Of a DNA stretch of 64,000 bases, positions 10,402 to 21,200 are shown in pieces. A program made the position numbers and the translations under genes. The stretch is from Bursaphelenchus xylophilus (lineage: Eukaryota > Nematoda > Chromadorea > Rhabditida > Aphelenchoididae). Within the stretch, counting starts at the first letter, position 1. Every line of letters starts with the position of its first letter. The DNA lies in the NCBI GenBank assembly GCA_904066235.2, contig CAJFCV020000002.1, positions 10,416,001 to 10,480,000 of the forward strand, written 5' to 3'. The notes beneath the pieces were generated by a model, which saw only the letters and a program-made list of their open reading frames with translations, was not told where the DNA came from and searched no databases.

Positions 10402-12132
10402 GTCGCCTAAACGACGACAAATGTTGGTCGGGATTTGCCGGGTAGACAGAGTTACGAACCTCCCGGATTCATATTTCCGTACATTTAACCACAAAAAGCC
10501 CCAGAGAAACGGCCTTTAGGTCAGCTGAAGTCATTCCTCGGGACGGTCGAACCTCTTGAAACAGCACTGGCGGATCAGTCAGAAAAGTTGCCGGCGCCAT
10601 CATCAATTACGCACAACCCCACTTATTGATACAACTTCAGACGGCACCGCTAGAATTCAGAATCGCTAAAAAACATAGTTGAGGGCCAGCGCGGCCCCGA
10701 GGCAACGGGCAGGGTTCGCCCTGGGTAAAGCGGATAAAGAGACCGCTGATGCCCGAGGGCGCGCACTCAAACCTTTTTGGGTCGGCTTGGACATCCTTAG
10801 CTTCAGCTGCAAGCGATGTATGACCCTGAGGTCCTAGTTAATTTCGCTAGTCGTGCCCCCGAGATTTACGCAATTTATCTATGAAATATGAGGCTCCTTG
10901 TGACCCTGAGGTCCTTTTAAATTACGACGTATCCACTCCCGCTCTTCTGTGGACTTAGTGGGACAATGGCTGGCATTGATTCAGTAGTTTAAACACTGAT
11001 TTGGAAGACGCAACAATATTTGCGCCGGTCCGGATCACGAATGCCCGTTTTCTGGCCCTTTTGTATTGGCGTGTTTTTCCATTCTTTCGCCATCTCTCCG
11101 GCCTTCGATCCCGCCAGGTTTCTAGTTGTTTGGCCACTTTAAAACCAGCATGCATTCCAAAACATTTTTTATTTTTTCGCTTCTCTTGAAGTGAGATTAG
11201 TATGGGTCAGTACGATATTATTACGGACGAAATCGCCTCGCGCCAATCGTAAAGACTATACACCAGCACGGTAGGTGTATCTCCGGTGCAAGAATGACGC
11301 CGTAGACAATCGAAAACAAATGCTTTTATCATAATTAAGGGAAGTTCCGCGATCATGGTATCACTATTTCATAGCGGTCAAAAACAATTTTGCATAATGT
11401 AACTATTATATTTTACGTTCTTGTAGATAATTCTTGCCATTTTAAAATAAAATGGGATTAATTCCTACGCACGTGTCTCCCTCCTGCACCCGAAAATGTC
11501 GTGTTTTCCGAGGTTTCCGACCTGGAGTCAGCCTTCAAAGGCTTTTGTGGTTCTTGTATGTAGCGCTCTCTTCGTGTACGTGCCATATTTATCCTTGTAT
11601 AAAATAAATAATATACTTATATAAGGGACAATGATAAATATTACCTTACGAAGTATTGTTGTTTGTATACTAAAGCACAATACACAAAACACAGTAGTAC
11701 TACAAAATGACCTATAGGTGATCCTCTGGTTTAACGTTCTGAATGAGGCGTTGATGCTGACTTATATAGTGCTTGATCCAAGGCCGGGCGTCCAGCGATT
11801 TTAAGGCCGTTCCCGCGTACTGTGTGCGCATCCGTTGTAGTTTATTGCAGGATTACGCCAGTTCGTCGAAAATATTGGTGACCCAGCGGGCTTAGCACCT
11901 GCCATAACAAGATTACCAGGTTCAATGGAACGAGTTGGGATTAGTCAAAGATAATGGGCGCAAAAGTTGTCCCCTTCAAAACCAGTGAAATTATTCCTCA
12001 ACACATCCAATGTCTGACAAAATTACTAATTACTGATAAATTACTGAGCGGTTTCTCACGAGGAAAGCAACTGAGGCATAAAAGAAGGACCAATTGTATA
12101 GTGATCTATACTAGTGTCTTAACATTGTTATA
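10402..12132. other. Probable retrotransposon debris, no intact gene
   Basis: More GC-rich than its surroundings in 10440-11130. A 15-bp direct repeat (tgaccctgaggtcct) occurs at 10822 and 10900. Around 11460-11880 a promoter-like stretch with TATA motifs ends before ggtgacccagcggg, which could be an old LTR and primer-binding region. No LTR pair could be matched by eye, so this stays tentative. Confidence 0.35.
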
Positions 12133-12390
12133 TCATAAAACAAATATTCTAAAATACCATTTGGCTTGCCTCCAAGAACACCGATCTCGTAGTTCTCGTT
12201 GAACGTAGCGACGTCTAACGATAATACATGCAAAGTACATGGAGCTCCACATAAAATCCCAGCTAAAGCCCGTAAACCGCGTCATCATAAAATATTTATT
12301 ACGCCCAGGGCCCTCAAGCACTGGCATTTTGCGTATTGCGATAAAAGGCTGTATCACATCAACATGCATGTTGTCAAAATTCTTACCCAA
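12133..12390 (-). pseudogene. Degenerate integrase core fragment on the minus strand
   Basis: An 85-codon open frame contains FDNMHVDVIQP followed by GRNKYFMMTRFTGF. These resemble the catalytic HxD(x)xGP and the (Y)xxxxxDRFTRW blocks of retroelement integrases, with the second acidic residue lost (MTRFTGF). It runs opposite to the fragment at 9984-10401, so the two come from different insertions or an inversion. Confidence 0.55.
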
Positions 12391-13021
12391 GCAGGAATAC
12401 TTCTGTATTAAAAACGTTCATGTATTATATCGTAATATATCATCATCAAACAAACATGAATATTTTTTTAGAGAATCAACAAAAAATATATCTTATTATA
12501 TATGTACATAGTAAAACTTATGATTTCTGCACAAAGTTAAAACATCACAATATTAATAAGCATTTAATATTATATATATAGTTGATATAACATATAAATT
12601 TTGTTTTTAAATTCCCTCAAACGCAGCAATTCTCGGCGGATCTTGTCCAAAGTAAGCGCAAAATCCCACTCAAAAAATGCCAAATTTACAAGGTACCCCA
12701 AAAGCAACGCTCTCCCTCTATGGTAAAAATAGGAAAGAAACTTTTTGCGCTGAGATTCCGTAAAAAGTGTCAGATTTTCGCCGACTTTAGATCTAAAAAA
12801 CTCATTTGTTTCTGCAAAGCGCGAGCTAGGATTCTCGCATAAATTTTAGAAAAAATATTCTAAATTTGTGCCAATTTTCTTCGAAATATGAGCCGCACTT
12901 GGGGTACTTCAACTGTAAGTTTGGACTGAATTTGCCGCTTTTGACAGGACTAAAAAAATAAAATTTTCAAACCGCCTCCGATATGTGTTTTATACCGGCA
13001 AAAAAATGAATTTTACAAGTA
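12391..13021. other. Intergenic AT-rich region with a half transposon
   Basis: About 12730-12924 is one end of the ACAGGGGAAGTACTCC family: gatctaaaaaactc, then caaagcgcgagctaggattc and gccgcacttggggtacttc. The matching other half is not seen. The rest shows no features. Confidence 0.5.
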
Positions 13022-13256
13022 AAAAATCAGTGGCAAAAAACGCACCATTTCGCATCCGTGAAGTATCAAAAAGTCTGACAAAATGCCTCCCTCTCCAACT
13101 AAAAAGCCTCTGTTTTGAAGGGCCCTCACAAAAGTAGCAGGCGAGCTTCCGAAATCAGGTTTTTTTCACTTGAAGAGGGAGGTATTTGCTACATTTTTTA
13201 TGCTTCCCGGATGCAAAAAAAATACGTTTTTGATCACTGGATCAGGTCCCACTGTA
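13022..13256. mobile_element. GATCCAGTGGCAAAAA-family MITE
   Basis: Left part cagtggcaaaaaacgcacc, right part gatcactggatcaggtcccac, with cctccctctcc/aactaaaaa blocks mirrored inside. Further copies: 25040-25290, 25404-25652, 30431-30694 and 30727-30977. Confidence 0.65.
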
Positions 13257-15378
13257 TAACGAACTGATAAAATTTTTGAATAAGCCACGATACATCGAGA
13301 CGTCTGTACATTAATAAAGGCTATCCACATCATCTCAAACTATAATATTACGTAGATTCCTGATTGTGAGACAAAATCCCACTAACCCCTGTTTTTTCCA
13401 CAAGAAAAAGCGGGAAGCCCACCAATGGCCTAATCCTTTGGCCGTTTTACGTTTCGATTTCTTTTTATCTCCGAATCAAATCGATGCGTCCATAATATCA
13501 AAACAAACAGTTATCACTTCCCGGACTGTGGGAAGTGATAGCTGTGTCGGCGGAGGCTAGGCAAAGGCTCGGCGGAGACTTGGCGAAGACTTGCAATATG
13601 CGCATTTTTTCTTATTTTAGCTATTAATGACGTTAGCTTTCCTTACCCTGAGCTATTGTAACATATAAAAGACCAAAATTCGCGGCAAAAAACGAAGATC
13701 CGCACGTCAATCCATAATAGAAGAAAAAATTTCCCGCCCCTTTTTTGGTGATTCGTTCAAAACGAAATGTCACTATCCGATAAAAAGCATTTTGGCAATA
13801 TTTTGGCATTGTGTTTTTGGCCATATTTGACCCCTTAGGGCAAAAACTAACGTCATAACTTGGCTCGCAGTACTCGAATTAGTCCAAATACTTTTTAAAA
13901 ATCAAAAATCGGTCAACTTATGCCTGAGATATGGTTTCCAAAATGTGCCCAGTAGTTACTATAAGGATGAAAAACCGATTTTGAAGGTTCAAAAAAGGAG
14001 TTTTTGGAAAATATAATCTTCAATAACTCTGGTAGCGGTCCATGGATTTGGATGAAACTTGGCGAAATTATAACTCACGGCATGAAAATTCTCTGTGCAA
14101 ATTTTTAAATTTTTCCGTCCATCATACTATGAGTTACCGTAGTAGATGGATTACTGTAGAAAAATCAAAATTTTAATTTTTAGTGGAAAATGTCCAGCAG
14201 TCCTTGGGGAATGAGAATATGTGAAACTTAGAACTATTTCTGAAGCTTGATATTGATTTTTGGACGATTTTCTGAGTTTTCCCCGATATTATCCATGATG
14301 ATTTCGTCCGAACTAGGACGAATTGAGCGGCGTAAAAAGTGTTGACATGTTGGAAATGTAATAAGAATATAAGAACCACAAGAAGATTGATGATTTAAAA
14401 ATAATATTCATGTTTTCTACACGTTTTTGAGATTTTTGATGATTTTTTGATTTTTTGGAAGATGGAAAATTGAATCACAGGTAAGAAGGTCGTGAAAGTA
14501 AATTGAAAACATCAGACAGGCCATTTGATTGTCAAATCCATCGCCAGACTCCAGGAAAAACCAATGCATAGCATTTGAGAAGGTAAATTATATTATCCAT
14601 GACATCTGGATAAAAATTCTCCAATTATTCATCATTATTGGTCATAAATTGAGCCGGTTGCCCATTTATAACAAAGAACATACCAATATCCTTATGAATA
14701 TACAGGTTTAAGCCAATGGAAGGTCGGGGATTTGTAATGAAAAAATATTTTGGACAAAATTAGTTGAAAAAGAGTGAAACACTGTTCAAATTTGACTAAA
14801 AGTTAACTTTTAAAAACTTTTTCGATGTATTTTGTCATTGCCAGTAAGGTTCTAAGTAGTAAATGAGGTTTTCCTGTCTTACAAACCGCTTTTACTTCCA
14901 AAAACAAAAAATTTTTTGCTCAAAACAGAATGCCAAAAAAAATTGGCACCCCAATTTTTCGTTTCAAGACAAAAATTAAAAAATTTTTTTTTGAAGGGGC
15001 CGGGCCCAAATTTTTTCAGGCCCCACGGCCCGGCCCGAAAAACCAACCCTAGGCCCCACGGCCCGGCCCCCGGAACGTTGGGCCCGGCCCGGCCCTTTTC
15101 AAAATTTCCAAAGCCCGGCCCGGCCCCCCTGCCATGTCTGAAATAATCCATTTCTTACTTTTACCCGATAGAAATATTTCATCGTATAAAATGTCCCTAT
15201 TTTCCGAAAAGACTTTTTCCGTTTCTTGTTTGCCTAATTTTTGTGACGATTTCGGGCCAGAATTTGCGTCTCCCATCAAAGTTTTTACGGTTAGAGCAAT
15301 AGAATCTCCGATTTTATCTCCTTTCTCAGTTTGATCAGATCGCCGAATCGAATAGGCCTAAAACAAGGTCCGGAAAAG
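13257..15378. other. Gene-free stretch before the uridine kinase
   Basis: Contains an imperfect 15-bp hairpin (13508-13544; one mismatch, 7-nt loop), a single end of a CACGTCAATCC element (13703-13797), and a GGCCCGGCCC-rich block (14996-15137) ending in gccatgtctg, a decayed end of the hAT-like element at 43416-44227. The final 240 bp are the kinase's own upstream region. No gene is supported. Confidence 0.45.
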
Positions 15379-16816
15379 ATGTCGATTGCCCGGACACCGT
15401 TTCTAATTGGAGTAGCTGGTGGAACAGCTAGTGGTAAGGTAAGTATTTTTTATTTTATTGTTTCTTTCTGGCTTTAGGAGGTTTGAATTGGAAGAAATCT
15501 GAACGTCAAGTGTAATATCGGGAGATCTCTGGATTTTATGCACGTTCGCTATTTCGAAGGTTCGCGAAGGGGGTTTGAACCTTTTCCAAAGTCTTTTCGA
15601 TATTTGTATAGCAGGAAAACAGCGCATATTATACTGAATTTTGTTTTTGATTGATTAGTTCTGTTGTACTAGGTGTTGTTATAAAGTGCGCAAAAAATAT
15701 CTCGAATTGATCTTATATCTTGGCGGAAATAGCTTGCCTATGTTCTCACTGCTCTGCAGAAGGAGCTGCGATGAATTTATTATAGTATTCTTCGATTTAG
15801 AAGGGATTTTTACATTACACTTGACTTTTTCGGACTTTCTTCTTTAAACTCTTGTTTTGAGCGTCATTTTAAGCTGAATGATGGTAAACATTGTGACAGC
15901 AGCATGTTGTAGCTTCTCTAGAAGTTTTACCTTGATATTCGCAGTTAACTTTCAGTTCTGACCAATTTTCGATATTACACTGGATATTAGACTCAATTTT
16001 TTCGAATTTTGCCTCCCTTATCATTCGTTTTTTTCAGACATCAGTATGTCGTCTAATCATGAGCCGGCTCAGCAATACCGAAGCCCGCAAGAGGGTTGTG
16101 GCCATCTGTCAGGACTCCTTCTACAAAGATTTGACGACCGAAAGTGACCGAAAGAAGGCTGAGAAAGGAGAGTACAATTTCGACCATCCGAACGCTTTCG
16201 ACAACCAATTGATGCTTCAAATTCTGAAGGATCTTAAGGCCGGACTCCCTGTGAAAGTCCCGAAATACGACTTCTGCACCAACTCAAGGTGAGTTTCTTT
16301 TACTTTTTTGTTTTTCGATTTTTAGGAGATCAATTTTTGTTGGAGTTTTGCATAAACAACGTCTAAAATGTTGTTTACAGAGTGAAAGACGATTTTTCCT
16401 CTATCGAATCGGCGGATGTTGTGATTGTTGAGGGAATTTTGATCTTCTACGACCCGGAACTGCGGAACATGTTCAACGTAAAGCTGTTTGTTGACGCGGA
16501 CCCGGATATTCGTCTGGCTAGACGCGTGGAGAGGGACACAATGGAACGTCAGAGGAACCTCAACCAAGTTATCCATCAGTATTTGGGGTTGGTGAAGCCC
16601 GCGTTCGAAGAGTTTTGTCTGCCCACCAAGAAGTATGCCGACGTCATCATTCCAAGAGGCGCTGACAACGAAGTGGCCATCGATCTGATTGTGAAACATA
16701 TTGAGGACATTCTACGAACACCCAGACATTCTCCAGAGCCCAAAGAAGTGGAGCTACCACCGGTTTATGTGGCATCAAACGACGGCGGAATCCAGCAGGT
16801 TTCTCGACCTCATTAA
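15379..16816 (+). CDS. UCK2: Uridine-cytidine kinase
   Basis: Phosphorylates uridine and cytidine to UMP and CMP, the first step of pyrimidine salvage, in the cytosol. Exons 15379-15438, 16038-16288 and 16381-16816 give 248 residues, close to the usual 260 for animal UCK1/UCK2. The P-loop GGTASGKTS spans the first junction. Next come CQDSFY and FDHPNAFD, the substrate-binding region, then [24 protein letters not shown] and the highly conserved [20 protein letters not shown]. The last residues, SRPH, also match the vertebrate enzyme's end. The start is the only ATG before the P-loop with the expected short leader. AATAAA lies near 17095. A possible alternative last exon is listed at 17419-17502. 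Confidence 0.93.
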
Positions 16817-18249
16817 GGGCAATTTTGCTCGATTTTGAGCAATTTTCTCGTGGTTTTTTGATGTATCTTGCTCATTCTAGGTCTCTCATAGCTCTACGTG
16901 TCTTATTTCACCAAAGTTTTCAGGTATTCTTAAAGAAATTTGCATATTTTTTGAGATTTTTTAAAATTTTACCTGATTTTTCCTTCCTCTCAAAAGATCT
17001 TTCCATTTCCCCTAATTTTTGTAACTTTTACAGTAATATTATATACCATAGTGACTAACTAGCATTCCTCTGTCTTATTATTGTTGATTTTATAGAATAA
17101 AACTTATTGTTTTGTCGATTTTCGGGTCGATTTTGCTTCCCCATTTGAGTTCATGGTTAATGTAACCGAAATACTGGAATTTCTCGCTGATTTTGATTGC
17201 TTATTGCCAACCTTTCGCTTATCACTCTGCTTGGGACCTTAATGAGTATTGGTGAACGGAGATTTTTCACCAATTTTTTGGCGTTTTAAAAGAATTTTGA
17301 ATTTTCGGCCGATTTTTGATGATTTTTGGGATTTTTTTTGGTTTTTGTTGCAAGTCTCGGTGGAAAAAGACTGAATTCTTTTGATACACGTGTAATAAAC
17401 AGCTATATCGAATTTCAGGTTACCCATTCCAGGACCCCCTTCCATCTAGGGGTGTTTGATGCTAAAATTCCCTGGATTCCTCAAACAATTCCCGGGATTT
17501 CGGTAATTTCTCTAATTTCTTGGTGTGTTGTGCCGTTTTTTGTAGCAAAAATTGTTTGCTTATGTTTTTAACAGTCTGTGAGGGAAATATCGACGGTTTT
17601 TTCACCTATTTTTTGTTGGAAAATTTGACTTTTTCGGAGATTTTTCAAAATTTTTTGGTCAAGTGTAATATAATGGTGATTTATGGAGAAAAAAGTTTTA
17701 AACATGGGAAAAAATTGATGATCATTGTAGATTAGGGAATTTAGAGTGGGTTGAAACAAAAATTTACCGAATTTTCCTGCGAATTTCTAGAAATTTCGCC
17801 CATTTTCTCTGGATCCTCACGAAAAATCCGGTCCCTTCTTTGTCTCGACCTTTTTCGTTCGCTTTTCTTCTGTTCGCACCCTCAATTTCATCGCATTTCA
17901 TTGCTCACTCTGCATAATTTATCTTGCGAAAGCTTTTTGTAAGTTGTGGAAATTTTGGCTAGCCTAAAAAGACATTGTTTTAGAGGGGTCATCGGATTTT
18001 TGATGAAAAAGTTGGAGAAAATGGAAAATTTCGGAAAAATCATGAATTTGAGTTGAAAAATCATTACTTAAAAATAATTTACAAGGCATCTAAATTATTT
18101 TTGAACTATATTTTACCCTTTGGCTGGTCAAAATCATCAAAAAATTTCCATTTTTCCGCAAAAATTTCCATTTTTTGGCGAAAAATTGCCTAAATCATGA
18201 ATAACTCGATATTTTCAGAGCATTCCAAGTCCTCTACGGTGCCGATCGG
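16817..18249. other. Region between uridine kinase and HRI
   Basis: Holds the kinase 3' UTR, a possible alternative exon (17419-17502), and a pyrimidine-rich stretch about 17800-17939 that ends in a GTAAGT donor and may be a 5' UTR exon of HRI. An acceptor TTTTCAG at 18218 precedes the HRI start codon by 31 bases, so trans-splicing or this upstream exon could supply the leader. Confidence 0.45.
17419..17502 (+). other. Candidate alternative 3' exon of uridine kinase
   Basis: A TTTCAG acceptor, 28 open codons of non-repetitive sequence (containing HSRTPFHLGVFDAKIPWIP) and a GTAATT donor. The kinase's last exon contains CAG|GTTTCT seven codons before the stop, in the same phase. Splicing from there would replace the normal tail. 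No downstream terminal exon was identified. Confidence 0.3.
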
Positions 18250-21200
18250 ATGAAAAATGACAACCAACAGCAACGCGAACAGTTCCGCGAAGCCAATCAG
18301 CAGCTTTCGGTTGTAAAATACAACATCCCGCAGGCCTTCCAAGATGTCTTTCAAATAGAAAAAAATCCCCAAAAGGTGGTCCGCAAATTGGTGTGCGCGT
18401 CTTTGGTGGACTCCCTAGTACAGTTAGCACCGAATGAAAAGAAAGAAGTTGTAAAGAAAGGTTGGTTTTGGCAGCATTTTTTTTGATTTTGTTACCTAAA
18501 ATAAGGAAAAAGTGTTGAAATTACAAAATTTGGGATTTTTGGAGCGAATCTGTAGTGAAATTTGCGGGCCAATCGAAATTTCAGCGTATTTTAGATTTCT
18601 AAAATGACTTTTTGGGTCAAAAATTGACTTTTTTGGGTCAAAAATTGACTTTGTTACCTAAAATAATATCGATTTTTTCGAAATTTTTTGAAAAAATAGG
18701 GTTATTAAGCTCTTGATGACTTGAAAACCATTATTTTATGTTGAAAGACGACGTATTTTACCTTTTTTTGAGCAAAAAATCAACTTTGGTACCTAAAATA
18801 ATATAAAAATTTTTGTTGATTTTTGTTAAAAATTTAGTCAAAATTGATTGGAAAAGTGACCGAAATTGCTAAACCCATCGTATTTTACCTTTTTAGACCA
18901 TTTTTTCCCCAAAAACCGTCTTTTCATGTTGTCGTTGTAGAACCCAAAAATTGATATCAAAATGAGTTTAATTTTTGAGATACTTGTGGTCGAAATGGCC
19001 TAATAAGAGTCTAATTTCAGCCATAGTCGCCGTTCTCTCCCGTGCCGACGTCTTCTCCCCGGTTTATATGTCCGATGATCTGCAGAAGTTTCGAGACCCA
19101 TTAACCCAAGTGATCAACTCATTTGTTACCAGCACCACCTCATTTTTCCCGCTCAGTGTTCTGTCGCCAAGGATTGACGCCTCGTAAGTTCGATTTTGAG
19201 GGATTTGGAGGTGTTTTTGAGATTTTCAAGTTTTCGTGGTGGGACCGAAAATTTTTGAAATTTTGTTTTTTCAAAGGGAAATGAGATTTTTGAGGAGGGT
19301 TTTGAATTGGAAAAGACTTTTATGATGTGATTAGATGATATTTCAGCATAATTTCGCATTTAAAAAAGATTTTTAGGTCCCACCACGAAAACTTGATTTT
19401 CTGAAAAATCCCCCGGAAATTACGGAATTTCATGGGAAATGGGACAAAATGTCCATAGAAAATTTTATTTGATTTTTTTTCAGATTGTCCTACAGTATCG
19501 GCGACTTTTCGATAGTCTCCAGCAGATATCGCCAGGATTTCGAGGAAATCGCGGACATTGGATCTGGCGGTTTCGGACGTGTTTATAAAGTTAAATCCCG
19601 ACTGGATGGCAATTTTTACGCGGTGAAGAAAATTCCGCTGAGAAGCGCTCAAACGGATGTGCTCAGCAAAGTACGGGAATTTTTGAATTTTTTTGATTTT
19701 TTGGATTTTTTTGAATTTTTTTTATGGATTTGGTGGGCTAAAATAATATCAGAAGAGCTGTTTTAGACGGTAAAGGAGTGCAAATACCACGCCAGCCTTC
19801 AGGACCCGCACATTGTCCGGTATCATAATGCGTGGGTGGAACTGCACAGTATGGAAAATTTTGAAAGTCCAAGGTAAGAAAGGGATTGGAAATGTTGGAC
19901 AGGGCTTTTTTAAGAAATTTGGGGACGAATGGGATGGAATGGAGTGAAATTTGAGTGGATCCGGGGCGATTTTCGAGAAGAATTTACCTTGTTTTATACA
20001 AAAATGGGTGGTTTTTGGAGAAAAATGATGATTTTTGGTTGGAAAATGAAAAAAATGAGCTTGAAAATGGGTGAATTTGGATGTCTATGGACTGTTGTTT
20101 AATTTAGAATAAGGAAAACTTGATAAAATTTTGAATTTTTAAGAGAAAATGCTATTTTTAAAATTTTTCTTGTAATTTCTTTGACAATTTTTAACCTTTT
20201 TTCAGAGTCTCAACTGCTCACCAGTCCACAGCCTCACTTTCCGAGCCCTTTTTCGAACCGAATTCGGAAGCTTCGGACAGTTTGATCAGGTTTTCGAATG
20301 ACTCCCATGCCCGCTCAACCCCAATCAAAGAAGCAACCTCCGACGAATCGACCTCAGAATCCTCGGAAGCCTCATCCGAAGAGAAAGAAGGAGGATCCAG
20401 CGGAAATTCGAGCGATTTCTCGTCCTCAAATGAGGTGAAGGAAGTGGCGGTGAGAAGAAAACGATACTCCAGATCATCACATTCCAAATGGGAAACTGTT
20501 CAGGTAAGGTTTGGTAGGATTTTTGGGCTATTTGGACAGTGGAAAACAAGATTTAAAATTTTTTTTGTTTTTTTTTTTTTTTTATTTTTTTTTTATTTTG
20601 GACTGTGCAGACCTATGTTATTTTTTTGAACTGTGAAGTCAATTTCAGAAATTTTCGCACAGTGCAGATTTTTGCGTCAACTTTTTTGGCCTTGCACTGT
20701 GCGAAAATTTGCAATTTTTTTGGTCTTGCACTGTGCAAAAATTTTTGTTCAAGGTAGTTGCACCGTGCAGATTTTTTGGTCTGTTTTTTCGCACTGTGCA
20801 GGCGGTTTTTGAATTTGGCACGGTGCAGATTTTGAGCCAATTCTTTTTGGTCTTGCACTGTGCGAAATTTTTTTGTCCGATGTCGTTGCACTGTACAACC
20901 AATTTCATAAATTTTCGCACAGTGCGAAGCAAAAAATCAATTTTTTGGTCGGCACCGTGCAGATTTTTGGTCTGTTTTTTTGCACCGTGCAGACATTTTT
21001 CGAAATTTTGCACGGTGCAGATTTTGAGCCAATTTTTTTTGGTTTTGCACTGTGCGAAAATTTTTTGTCCGAGGTCGTTGCACTGTGCAGATGTTTTGTT
21101 CTAATTTTTCGCACTGTGCAGAAAATTTTTGAAATTTTGCACGGTGCGGATTTTGAAGCGCTTTTTTTGATTTTGCATTGTGCGAAAATTTTTTTTCCGA

